A stretch of 64,000 nt of DNA, from the NCBI RefSeq assembly GCF_009455635.1, contig NZ_QPER01000001.1, positions 682,001 through 746,000 on the forward strand, given 5' to 3'. The stretch comes from Paraburkholderia agricolaris. Its GTDB lineage: Bacteria; Pseudomonadota; Gammaproteobacteria; Burkholderiales; Burkholderiaceae. Of this stretch, positions 10,050-18,447 are shown one piece after another (position 1 is the first letter of the stretch; each line of letters begins with the position of its first letter). Position numbers and translations under genes: made by a program. The notes under the pieces are model-generated. The model did no database searches. It saw only the letters and a program-made list of their open reading frames with translations, and had not been told where the DNA came from.

Positions 10050-11495
10050 TTATTCCGCGTCGCTCGTTGCCGCTGTCTTGCGTGGACGGCGACTGCGTGG
10101 AGCCGCTTTGCGCGCTGCCTTTTTAGCGGCCACAGGCGGTTTTTCTTCGGCGACAGACGCGGCCGGCGCTTCAGCAGGCGCCGCGATTTCCGGCACCTCG
10201 TCGATCTTTCGCGGGCTTGCCTTCTTCGTTTTTTTCGCGGCTGTCTTGCGCGGTGCGCGTTCCTTGCGGCGCTTCGGTTGAGTGCCGTTCGCTTCCTGCG
10301 CTTCTTCGACGGCCGGCGCGGCGGGTTCCGCTGCAAAGGCCTCCGGTTCTGCCCAAGCCGCTTCTGGCCGTTCGAAAACGGACTCACCGGCCGACGGCGT
10401 AGGCGCGTGCACGGCTTCCGCTTCTGCGGGACCCCGCGCGTGGCTGCCGCGCTCGAGCGCCGCGCGTTCTTCGTGCGCCGTTTCCTGCTGGCCACGACCC
10501 GGCTTGCGATTGCCACGGCTTCTGCGGCGCGACTCGTGCTTGTTGCCCGATTCGGCCACTACGGTGTCGGCAAATTGCGCCTCAACGACCTGTTCCACCG
10601 ATTCGCCCGATTCACCCGCTCCGGACGGCTCGGTCACGTTCTCGGCGACCACATTCGCAGCCGTGCCCCGGTAAACATACGCACCCGACTTCTCGTCGCG
10701 GCCGAACTCGAGCAGTCCGCGCGCCTGCGCCTCTTCCAGCAGATTGCCGAAAGCGCGAAAACCGTAGTACGTCTCGTTGAAATCCGGCTTGCGGCGCTTG
10801 ATCGCGTTCTTTAGCACCGAGGCCCAGATCTTGCCGCCGTCGCCACGTTCGGACGCGAGCGCGTCGAACGTTTGCACCGCGATCTCGACCGCTTTGGTGC
10901 GGCGCTTCTCGAGGTCTTCCTTGTTGCGCGACTTTTCTTCGTCGGGCGCGCGTTTGGCTGTCTGCTGCGCGGCCTGTTGCGGGCGTGACGATTCCCGTTT
11001 GGCGACCGTGCGCTGACTTTCGCGCACGAGGTCGTCGTAAAAGAAGAACTCGTCGCAGTTGGCGATCAGCAGATCGGAGGTGGATTGCTGCACGCCGACG
11101 CCGATCACCTGTTTGTTGTTTTCGCGCAGCTTCGACACCAGCGGCGAAAAGTCCGAGTCGCCGCTGATGATGACGAAGGTGTTGACATGCGATTTCGTAT
11201 AGCAGAGGTCGAGCGCGTCGACCACGAGCCGGATGTCGGCCGAATTCTTGCCTGACTGGCGCACGTGCGGAATCTCGATCAACTCGAAATTAGCCTCGTG
11301 CATCGCGCCTTTGAAACTCTTGTAGCGGTCCCAGTCGCAATACGCTTTCTTCACGACAATGCTGCCTTTGAGCAGCAGACGTTCGAGCACCAGCTTGATG
11401 TCGAACTTGTCGTACTTCGCGTCGCGCACACCGAGCGCCACGTTTTCGAAGTCGCAAAATAGCGCCATGCTGACGGTTTCGTTGGATGACGCCAT
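10050..11495 (-). CDS. NYN-domain (PIN-like) RNase with OST-HTH/LOTUS domain
   Basis: 481 residues from the ATG at 11495, chosen because GGAGAT precedes it and the domain starts directly after. Residues ~10-155 form a NYN/LabA-like nuclease fold with acidic motifs FCDFENV, SADIRLVVDAL and ISGDSDFSPLV. Around residues 200-290 there is an OST-HTH-like segment (KRRKPDFNETYYGFRAF followed by LLEFG). The last ~190 residues are a Lys/Arg/Ala/Pro/Glu-rich, probably disordered tail that may bind RNA. It follows clpP on the same strand after a 70-base gap, so co-transcription is likely. Target RNA unknown. Confidence 0.85.
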   Translation of the reverse strand: MASSNETVSMALFCDFENVALGVRDAKYDKFDIKLVLERLLLKGSIVVKKAYCDWDRYKSFKGAMHEANFELIEIPHVRQSGKNSADIRLVVDALDLCYTKSHVNTFVIISGDSDFSPLVSKLRENNKQVIGVGVQQSTSDLLIANCDEFFFYDDLVRESQRTVAKRESSRPQQAAQQTAKRAPDEEKSRNKEDLEKRRTKAVEIAVQTFDALASERGDGGKIWASVLKNAIKRRKPDFNETYYGFRAFGNLLEEAQARGLLEFGRDEKSGAYVYRGTAANVVAENVTEPSGAGESGESVEQVVEAQFADTVVAESGNKHESRRRSRGNRKPGRGQQETAHEERAALERGSHARGPAEAEAVHAPTPSAGESVFERPEAAWAEPEAFAAEPAAPAVEEAQEANGTQPKRRKERAPRKTAAKKTKKASPRKIDEVPEIAAPAEAPAASVAEEKPPVAAKKAARKAAPRSRRPRKTAATSDAE

Positions 11496-11565
11496 GAATA
11501 TCTCCATTGAAGCGATCGTCAAATTCGACGAATCGCGACCATGATAGCGATTCCGGCGCCGGCGA

Positions 11566-12192
11566 TCAGCTTTTGTGTTGCGCGCGTGTTTCCAGCACCT
11601 CGTCGACGAGGCCATACGCCTTGGCGTCGTGGGCCGACATGAAGTTGTCGCGATCGGTGTCGCGGACGATATCTTCGATGCTGCGCCCAGTGCACTCGGC
11701 CATCATCGCGTTGAGGCGTTGGCGTTGGTAGAGCACTTCTCTTGCCTGGATTTCGACGTCCGCAGCCGTGCCCTGGCTGCCGCCGGACGGCTGGTGAATC
11801 ATGATGCGCGCGTTCGGCAGCGCGAAGCGTTTGCCGTGTTGTCCGGCGGTCAGCAAAAACGTTCCCATGCTGGCGGCAAAGCCGGTGCACAAGGTGGACA
11901 CCTCGGGCTTGATGAATTGCATCGTGTCGTAGATGGCAAGGCCGTCGTACACTGAGCCGCCCGGCGAATTGATGTAAAAAGAAATATCCTTGTCGGGATT
12001 CTCGGATTCCAGAAACAGCAATTGGGCGACGATCAGACTCGCCGACTGTTCATTCACCGGGCCGACCAGAAAAACGATCCGCTCGCGTAGCAGGCGCGAA
12101 TAAATGTCATAGGCGCGCTCGCCGCGGCCGGACTGTTCGATCACGGTGGGCACAAGGCCGAGGCCGGTGATGGCAGGATAGCTGGAATGCAT
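11566..12192 (-). CDS. clpP: ATP-dependent Clp protease proteolytic subunit, paralogue
   Basis: 208 residues from the ATG at 12192, where GAGGTAAAC is the ribosome binding site; a start at 12243 would add unconserved residues. The catalytic triad is visible: Ser in GFAASMG, His in MIHQP, Asp in [16 protein letters not shown] is also conserved. Cytoplasmic serine protease that needs a ClpX or ClpA ATPase. It is not next to tig, clpX or lon, the normal clpP location, so it is probably the second clpP common in Burkholderia. It leads the NYN gene. Confidence 0.93.
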   Translation of the reverse strand: MHSSYPAITGLGLVPTVIEQSGRGERAYDIYSRLLRERIVFLVGPVNEQSASLIVAQLLFLESENPDKDISFYINSPGGSVYDGLAIYDTMQFIKPEVSTLCTGFAASMGTFLLTAGQHGKRFALPNARIMIHQPSGGSQGTAADVEIQAREVLYQRQRLNAMMAECTGRSIEDIVRDTDRDNFMSAHDAKAYGLVDEVLETRAQHKS

Positions 12193-12407
12193 GTTTACCT
12201 CGTTTGGGACGGTAAGTAAGTTGCCGGCAGCAGCGAGCGGCACGGTGCGGTGACCGATTCGAACCGCCGCGCGCCGTTTGCGCGGGTTGTTGTCCGTATG
12301 ACGAGGGGGAAGGCGGCCGTGTGACGGGAATATTTTTTCGCCGGCCTGTCACATCGGCGAGGGCTCGGGCGTCAAGCTGGAAAGGATGCAGATCTGGAGG
12401 TGTACGC

Positions 12408-13382
12408 ATGACAGAACAGGCAATCGACAAGGCATCCCGCTTCGAGGCCGTGCGCGCCCGCCTGGTCGCGCTGGCGTACCGGATGCTCGGCAGCCGCGCC
12501 GAGGCGGAAGACGTGGTGCAGGACGTCTGGCTCAAATGGCATCTCGCCGATACGCGCGAGGTGCGGGCACCGGCTGCCTGGCTCACCACGATCACCACGC
12601 GCGCGGCCATCGACCGGTTGCGCCACGTGCAGCGCGAACGCGCGTCACAGGCCGCCGGCTGGTTGCCGGAGCCCTGGCTCGACGAGGTGGCGCCCTCGGC
12701 GGAGGACCTCGCGTTGCGCGCGGCGGAGATGTCGTACGGCGTGATGCTGCTGCTCGAGCGGCTGAAGCCCGACGAGCGGGCAGCATTCGTGCTGCACGAG
12801 GCTTTCGATTGCGACTACGCGGAGATTGCAAAAATCCTCGACCGCACGCCGGCCGGTTGCCGTCAGATGGTCCACCGGGCCAAAGCGCGTTTGCAGCGTG
12901 AGGGCGCGCCGCTCGAACGGCCCGATCCCGCCGCGCATGCACGGGTCGTCGAGCGCTTGCGCGCCGCGCTGGAGGCGCAGGATCGGGTGAGTTTGCTGCG
13001 TCTCTTTAGCGACGCACCGGAAGTCGTCAGCGACGCGCCGGTGTGCACGCAGGAACGGGCACCTGTGGCCTGGGGGGATACGGTGACAGCGCTCGCGCAG
13101 CAGGCGAGCCATGCAGAGACGGTGTCAGTGGAAGGCGCAATGGGTATTGCGCTGCTCTTCGAAGGCGAGGTCGTCGGGGTCATCGACGTGTCCACGCAGA
13201 TTCTTGCGGACGGCTCGGTCAAAATCGTCGCGTTGCGCGCTGTCACCCGCGCGGCGCGGTTGCAGGCAGTCAATCGCGTGCTGGGGCGCGCGGCCATCGT
13301 GAAGCTGCTCGCGCGAATCCAGCACCACGCTGCCGTGTCAATTACGATGCGCAGCGACTTCCCAGTTAATGTCGACGCATAG
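12408..13382 (+). CDS. ECF sigma factor, SigJ/ECF41-like, with C-terminal extension
   Basis: 324 residues from the ATG at 12408, preceded by GGAGGTG. Sigma region 2 (YRMLGSRAEAEDVVQDVWLKW) and region 4 (DYAEIAKILDRTPAGCRQMVHRAKARLQ) are clear. GWLPEPW in the linker is a hallmark of the ECF41/SigJ group. The ~120-residue C-terminal extension is probably a SnoaL-like domain that in this group controls sigma activity in place of an anti-sigma factor. The usual neighbour, a carboxymuconolactone decarboxylase or oxidoreductase, is absent. The 3' end overlaps the converging EAL gene by 45 bases. Confidence 0.85.
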   Translation: MTEQAIDKASRFEAVRARLVALAYRMLGSRAEAEDVVQDVWLKWHLADTREVRAPAAWLTTITTRAAIDRLRHVQRERASQAAGWLPEPWLDEVAPSAEDLALRAAEMSYGVMLLLERLKPDERAAFVLHEAFDCDYAEIAKILDRTPAGCRQMVHRAKARLQREGAPLERPDPAAHARVVERLRAALEAQDRVSLLRLFSDAPEVVSDAPVCTQERAPVAWGDTVTALAQQASHAETVSVEGAMGIALLFEGEVVGVIDVSTQILADGSVKIVALRAVTRAARLQAVNRVLGRAAIVKLLARIQHHAAVSITMRSDFPVNVDA

Positions 13383-14615
13383 CACCTGGGTGCCGTGCGG
13401 CGTATGCGCGGCGATCGAAGCTGTCACGCACAGGTGCGCTTCGTTGATCGACAGGTAAGGCGGCGTGAGGTGCACCTGATCGGGCACGCGCATGGCCTGA
13501 ATGAAATACGGCCGGCGTTCCCAACTCGCGCCTTCCGAATGCAGCAAGGGCCGGAAGCGCTTCGCACGTTGCGAAGTGCGGCCCGGCGGCAGTACGTTGT
13601 CGCCGATTTGCCGCCCCGAACCGTCGAGCACGAAGCAGCGTGCCGTTTCACCGAGCGCAAGCAATGGCGCGCTCGCCTCGGTAACCGATTCGCCGGCCAC
13701 GAGTTGGGCGGCCGCCGTTTCCAGCGCCGTGACGTAGGGTGCAAGCCGCGTGGACTGTGCGCGTTCGCGCGCGGCAACCCGTTCGCGCAGCGCCGCGGAT
13801 AGGGAGTCCATCAGGCCGGCCGCCGCTTGCGGTTTCACCGGCTCGACGCTCGGGCCCGCGAAGAACGCGCCCTGTACGAAATCGACGTTGCATTCGAGCG
13901 CAATCAGCGCATCGCGCTCGGTGCTCAGCCCGCCCATCAGCACAAGTTGACCGGATTCGTGCAGCAGCGAGACGAGGCCCGGCAGCACGCGCTCGATATG
14001 CGAGTGTTCGCTTGCCTGCGCCAGGATGCAGCGGTCGAGCGTGACGATGTCCGGACGCAGATTCCACACGCGATCGATGTTCGAATGCTTCGCGCCGAAG
14101 CCGTCCAGCGCGATCAGGAAGCCGGATTTGCGCAACGCGTCGATGATCTCGGCGAAGCGCGTGGTTTCGCCACCTGCCTGCTCGGACACTTCCAGCACCA
14201 CCCGTTGCGGCGGCAAGCCCAGCGCCTTGAGGCCGGCGAGCAGCGCGTCGCCGTAACTGGTGTCCATCAGCGCCGCCGGGTGCAGGCTGAGGAAAAGCCA
14301 TTCGTCGTGACTGTCGAATGCGTTGAAATTGCCCAGATGCAGCGATTCGGCGAGCCGTCCGAGTTCCAGCAGGTCGCCGCGCCGTGCCGCCTGCGTGAAA
14401 ACCTCGTGCGAAGGCACTTGCAGCGCATGTTCGTCGTGGGCGCGCAATGAAGCGTGATAACCGATCGCGCGCCGGTGCGACACCGAGAAAACCGGCTGGA
14501 ACACGCTGAAGACGGTGTAGCCGCCGTACAGAACGGTGCGCCGGGAGCCTTCGTCGCCGGCCATCGGGCGCGGTGGCTGGAAACCGGGAGGATCGAGTTC
14601 GATCATGCTCATCAT
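13338..14615 (-). CDS. Degenerate EAL-domain protein with C-terminal cache-like sensor
   Basis: About 425 residues from the ATG at 14615; ATGs at 14612 and 14606 are alternatives and none has a good ribosome binding site. Residues ~30-280 form an EAL fold, but catalytic positions are changed. The EAL signature reads HAS at residues 54-56, DDFG reads DGFG, the expected Asn strand reads FLSLHP, and AEGVE reads MGGLS; QG near the end is kept. The C-terminal ~140 residues look like a PDC/cache-type domain (RRPYFIQAM, PYLSINEAHLCVTASI). It is likely a non-hydrolysing regulator or c-di-GMP receptor rather than a phosphodiesterase. Confidence 0.8.
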   Translation of the reverse strand: MMSMIELDPPGFQPPRPMAGDEGSRRTVLYGGYTVFSVFQPVFSVSHRRAIGYHASLRAHDEHALQVPSHEVFTQAARRGDLLELGRLAESLHLGNFNAFDSHDEWLFLSLHPAALMDTSYGDALLAGLKALGLPPQRVVLEVSEQAGGETTRFAEIIDALRKSGFLIALDGFGAKHSNIDRVWNLRPDIVTLDRCILAQASEHSHIERVLPGLVSLLHESGQLVLMGGLSTERDALIALECNVDFVQGAFFAGPSVEPVKPQAAAGLMDSLSAALRERVAARERAQSTRLAPYVTALETAAAQLVAGESVTEASAPLLALGETARCFVLDGSGRQIGDNVLPPGRTSQRAKRFRPLLHSEGASWERRPYFIQAMRVPDQVHLTPPYLSINEAHLCVTASIAAHTPHGTQVLCVDINWEVAAHRN

Positions 14616-14896
14616 GTCAGTCGTGTCTGGAGGTGGCGGCGCGCCTGCATGCTCGGCACGAGTCCGCACGCGCAAATTGTGAGTTTACAGGATAGGCGAG
14701 CAAGAACTATGCGCGAGCGGAAACACGCTGCGCGCGCCCGGTTACCACGGTCAGTACGCCGATTGTGCGCCAGCGCGGCCGCGAAAGCGACGGTTCGCAC
14801 ATTGGTGGTGCGGTCCGCGCCCCGTTGCGGGTCGGTGGCGGCTAACGGTGAATCGCGGTAGCGCTATCGCGGCAACGCTGCCGCCCGTCGCAAAAT

Positions 14897-16360
14897 TTAG
14901 GTCCGCTCTGAAGGATCGGTCTTTTTCGCGGGTGTGCGGATGTCCGGCGACAGTTGCGCGAAGATCCACGACGAGCCCGCGGTGATGATGCCGACACACA
15001 GGAACGTCGCATGGAACGCCGGCAGCGAGTTGGCGGCCGTCACGCGCGGCAGGAGGCCGGTGAAGGTCGCGAGCAAGGCGCCGGCGACCGTTACGCCGAG
15101 ACTCATCGACAGCATTTGCACCAGCGAGAACAGGCTGTTGCCGCTGCTCGCGCCGCCGGTGCCGAGATCCTTGAGCGTTAGCGTGTTCATTGCGGTGAAC
15201 TGCATCGAATTGACGCCGCCGAAGAACGCCAGTTGCACGAGCCGCAGCCACAGCGGCTGGCCGGCGCTGGTCAGCGCGAAGCTCGCCATGGTCAGGCCCA
15301 CTAGCACCGTGTTGACGATCAGCACGCGCCGGTAGCTGTATCTGACGATCAGCGTCGTGACGAGGCGCTTGGCCGCCATGCCCGCGGCCGCCACCGGCAG
15401 CATCATCATGCCGGCTTCGAAAGCGCTATAACCGAGACTCACCTGCAATAGCAGCGGGATCAGATACGGCATCGCGCCGCTGCCGATCCGCGCGAACAGA
15501 TTGCCGAGCAGCCCGACGCTGAAGGTGTGGATCCGGAACAGGTCGAGCGGGAAGATCGGCGCGGGTTCGCGCACCGCGTGCAAACCATAGGCGACGAAGC
15601 AGGCGAGGCTCAGGATCAGCAGCACCAGCACGGTGGCGTGCTGGATGCCGAACTCCGTGCGGCCGTCGAGCGCGAACGAAATCGCCACCATGCCGAAGAT
15701 CAGCAGCAGATAGCCTTTCAGATCGAACTTGCCGGTGTGCTCGTTGCGGCTATCCGGCATGAAGATGAACGTGGCGATGCAACCCACGATCCCCACCGGC
15801 ACGTTGATCAGAAAAATCCAGTGCCACGAAGCGATCTTCACGAGCCAGCCGCCGAGCGTCGGCCCGATCAGCGGCCCGATCAACCCCGGGATCGCCACGA
15901 ACGACAACGCCGGCAAATAGCGTTCCGCCGGGAAGGTGCGCAGCACCGCGAGCCGGCCAACCGGCAGCAGCATCGCCCCACCCACGCCTTGCACAATGCG
16001 GTAGATCACCAGTTGATTCAGGGTATGCGCGTTCGCGCACAGCAGCGAGCCGACCGCGAAGACGAGGATCGCGCTGAAGAACACGCGCCGCGTGCCGAGT
16101 TTGTCGGCGAGCCAGCCGGACACCGGGATCATCACCGCCATGGTCAACGAATACGCGATCACCACCGATTGCATGCGCAGCGGCAACTCGCCCAAGCTCG
16201 TCGCCATCGCGGGGAGCGCGGTGTTGACGATGGTCGAATCGAGCGTCTGCATGAAGAAGCCGGTGGCGACCAGCCACAGCATCACCGTGAGCGAGCGGGC
16301 CGAAGGTGCCGGCGTGGCCGGGGCGGGAGAGGAGGCGGGCAGGGTCGGCGGCGTGGACAT
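14897..16360 (-). CDS. MFS drug exporter, DHA2 family (14 TM)
   Basis: 487 residues. Inner-membrane proton antiporter of the EmrB/MdtD kind. Motifs are LDSTIVNTALP in TM1, GWLADKLGTRR (motif A) between TM2 and TM3, and GPLIGPTLGGWL (motif C) in TM5. About 14 hydrophobic segments are visible. No EmrA-like adaptor lies beside it. No clear ribosome binding site at the assigned ATG; TM1 begins at about residue 22, so the start cannot be much later. Confidence 0.9.
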   Translation of the reverse strand: MSTPPTLPASSPAPATPAPSARSLTVMLWLVATGFFMQTLDSTIVNTALPAMATSLGELPLRMQSVVIAYSLTMAVMIPVSGWLADKLGTRRVFFSAILVFAVGSLLCANAHTLNQLVIYRIVQGVGGAMLLPVGRLAVLRTFPAERYLPALSFVAIPGLIGPLIGPTLGGWLVKIASWHWIFLINVPVGIVGCIATFIFMPDSRNEHTGKFDLKGYLLLIFGMVAISFALDGRTEFGIQHATVLVLLILSLACFVAYGLHAVREPAPIFPLDLFRIHTFSVGLLGNLFARIGSGAMPYLIPLLLQVSLGYSAFEAGMMMLPVAAAGMAAKRLVTTLIVRYSYRRVLIVNTVLVGLTMASFALTSAGQPLWLRLVQLAFFGGVNSMQFTAMNTLTLKDLGTGGASSGNSLFSLVQMLSMSLGVTVAGALLATFTGLLPRVTAANSLPAFHATFLCVGIITAGSSWIFAQLSPDIRTPAKKTDPSERT

Positions 16361-16457
16361 GGAGGGCGGCAGGGCGCGCAGGGACGGACTGGGGACTCGC
16401 TATTCTAGGGAAAAGCGGGACCCGGCGCAGCGAACAAGCGCCGGCCGCGATAACGAC

Positions 16458-17885
16458 TCAAGCCGCTCGTGCCGCAGCCGGCAACGCCACGGCAGCATGG
16501 AAAAATGCCTGCGCGCGCGGCTCATTGCCGAACGCCGCGTGAATTCTGATCCACGGGCTGACTGCGGTGTTCGGCCGGAAATAGCTGCCGGGAATCACTG
16601 TCACGCCGAGCGGCGCGGCACATGCCACGAACCGTTCGGAGTTGTCGACGTGCGGTACACGCGCCCATACAAATTTGCCGCCGACGGGTTTGTCGAACAG
16701 CTCCCAGCCGGCATCTTCGAGTGTCTGGATGGTCGATCCGAGTGCGTCGCGCATGCGGCGGCGCAGACGCTCCAGATACTTGCGGTACGCGCCGCGCTCC
16801 AGCAGCGACACCGCGACCGCCTCGGCAAAACGCGACCCGCCAATGCTCGTCAGCATCTTGATGTCGACCAGATCCTTGATGATCGTGTGGCTTGCCACCA
16901 CACAGCCGATGCGCAGCGAAGACGACAGCGTCTTCGACAGGCCGCCCACGTAGATCACGTGCTCGAGCTGGTCGAGGGTTGCGAGGCGGTCGGTGACGTC
17001 GCTCTGGAAGTCGGCGTAGATGTCGTCTTCGATGATCTTGAAGCCGTGTTCGCGCGCCAGTTGCAGCAGCCGGAACGCGACCGGCGGCGCGACCGTGGTG
17101 CCGGTCGGATTGTGGAACACCGTGTTGATGAACATCAGCTTGGGCCGGTGCAGTTGCAACTGTGCCTGCAATACGTCGAGATCGGGGCCGTTGCGGGTGC
17201 GTGGAATGCCGATCAGCTTCACGCCGTGCAGCTTCAGCAGACCGTACAGATTGTAGTAACCGGGGTCCTCGACGAACATCGTGTCACCGGCTTTGAGCAT
17301 GTAGCGCATCAGCAGATCGAGCGCCTGGCTCGCGCCGTTCGTGATCAGAATCTGCGAGGCGTCTGCCTGAATCCCCAACTGACCGATGCGGCTTTGCAGA
17401 TGCTCGCGCAAGGTCAGATTGCCGAGCGGGGTCGCGTAGTCGACCATGCTTGCGGCGTCGGTGCGCGATACGTGGCGGATCGCCTGCGCGAGGCTATCCA
17501 TGTCGCGCCACGCGTCCGGAATGAAGCCGCTGCAGAGCTTGAGCGTTTCACCCGGGTGGTTGAACTGCTGGAGAAGGTGCCCCGATTCGTCCTCGGCGCG
17601 GCGCGGGTCCGAGGTGCCCTGGCACTGCGTGCTGGCCGGCTGGCGCTCGGAGACATAGAAGCCCGAGCCGTGGCGCGAGTCGACGTAACCGAGCGACACC
17701 AGCCGGTCGTAAGCCTCGATCACGGGGAAACGGCTCACCTCGTAGTCGGCGGCAAACTGGCGGATCGACGGCAGCTTGGCGCCCGGGTGAACCGTACGCG
17801 ACCGAATCCAGGTGGTGACGCTAGCGACGATCTGTTCGGTGAGCGGCACACCGCTATCCCGATCGAGTTGGATTTCGAGTTTCAT
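16458..17885 (-). CDS. MocR-type (GntR-aminotransferase fusion) transcription regulator
   Basis: 475 residues from the ATG at 17885, preceded by GAAGGAAAG. Residues ~1-75 are a GntR winged helix (LPSIRQFAADYEVSRFPVIEAY, HGSGFYV). The rest is a fold-type I aminotransferase domain with NPTG, the metal- and cofactor-region motif IIEDDIYADF, and the PLP Lys in GGLSKTLSSSLRIG. It should sense a PLP-linked amino compound and control its own and the divergent DUF2917 promoter; repeats at 17946-17996 are the probable binding sites. Effector unknown. Confidence 0.92.
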   Translation of the reverse strand: MKLEIQLDRDSGVPLTEQIVASVTTWIRSRTVHPGAKLPSIRQFAADYEVSRFPVIEAYDRLVSLGYVDSRHGSGFYVSERQPASTQCQGTSDPRRAEDESGHLLQQFNHPGETLKLCSGFIPDAWRDMDSLAQAIRHVSRTDAASMVDYATPLGNLTLREHLQSRIGQLGIQADASQILITNGASQALDLLMRYMLKAGDTMFVEDPGYYNLYGLLKLHGVKLIGIPRTRNGPDLDVLQAQLQLHRPKLMFINTVFHNPTGTTVAPPVAFRLLQLAREHGFKIIEDDIYADFQSDVTDRLATLDQLEHVIYVGGLSKTLSSSLRIGCVVASHTIIKDLVDIKMLTSIGGSRFAEAVAVSLLERGAYRKYLERLRRRMRDALGSTIQTLEDAGWELFDKPVGGKFVWARVPHVDNSERFVACAAPLGVTVIPGSYFRPNTAVSPWIRIHAAFGNEPRAQAFFHAAVALPAAARAA

Positions 17886-17945
17886 GGTTCTTTCCTTCAA
17901 CGGATAGCGGGTCCGCCGCACGCTCTTCTGAAGCGTGTTTACCCC

Positions 17946-17996
17946 AACTGTCCGTTTTTTCGACTGAACAGTTCCGATGAAAGTGTTCGGAACTGT
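17946..17996. promoter_or_regulatory. Operator-like repeats between mocR-type gene and DUF2917 gene
   Basis: ACAGTTCCG at 17968-17976 and CGGAACTGT at 17988-17996 are perfect 9-bp inverted arms with an 11-base spacer. A further AACTGT at 17946-17951 makes a direct repeat with the last site and an inverted one with the middle site. MocR regulators typically bind such combined direct and inverted repeats. Position between the divergent starts fits auto- and cross-regulation; binding itself is inferred. Confidence 0.6.
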
Positions 17997-18064
17997 GCAT
18001 GGGTATCTGATGATCGCACGTCAATAATCCATACAACAGGAAAGTTCTTCGAAGGAGAAAAGCG

Positions 18065-18370
18065 ATGCGTGAAGTCCGTATTTTCGAAATGGAACATGAC
18101 GAGCCCGCGGCGGCCTGGCGTGTCGCGCGTCCGTCCACCTTCAAGGCGATCTCGGGCGAGATCTGGCTGACTGTTGAGGGTGAGCATGACGATCACTGGC
18201 TGGCAACGGGGCAATCGATCGAGTTGCCGCGCGGCGCGGTGGCGTGGGTCAGCGCCGGGCGGGCCGGTGCGCGGTTCGCGCTGGCTAGCGGGTCGGAACA
18301 CCTGGCCATGCGGTCACTGCGCGGGTTGCCGGGCTTGAACTGGCTGCCGCGTTGGCTGGGTGTGGCGTAA
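18065..18370 (+). CDS. DUF2917 small protein
   Basis: 101 residues. A single small all-beta, cupin-like segment (GEIWLTVEGEHDDHWLATGQSIELPRG, ending in a basic/aromatic tail) matches DUF2917, which is common in Burkholderiales and of unknown function. GAAGGAGA precedes the ATG. Divergent from the MocR-type regulator, a frequent arrangement that suggests it is the regulator's target. Confidence 0.82.
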   Translation: MREVRIFEMEHDEPAAAWRVARPSTFKAISGEIWLTVEGEHDDHWLATGQSIELPRGAVAWVSAGRAGARFALASGSEHLAMRSLRGLPGLNWLPRWLGVA

Positions 18371-18447
18371 GGTGGAGCCACGGCTGCGTGTACTGCCGCG
18401 GCTGAGGTAAGCACGGATTACGTGCGGCATCCGCTCAAGGCCGCGCC

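Noticed and set aside
15527..16408. Arg/His/Gln-rich plus-strand open frame opposite the MFS exporter
   Set aside because: Composition typical of reverse-strand readings of membrane proteins; no ribosome binding site.
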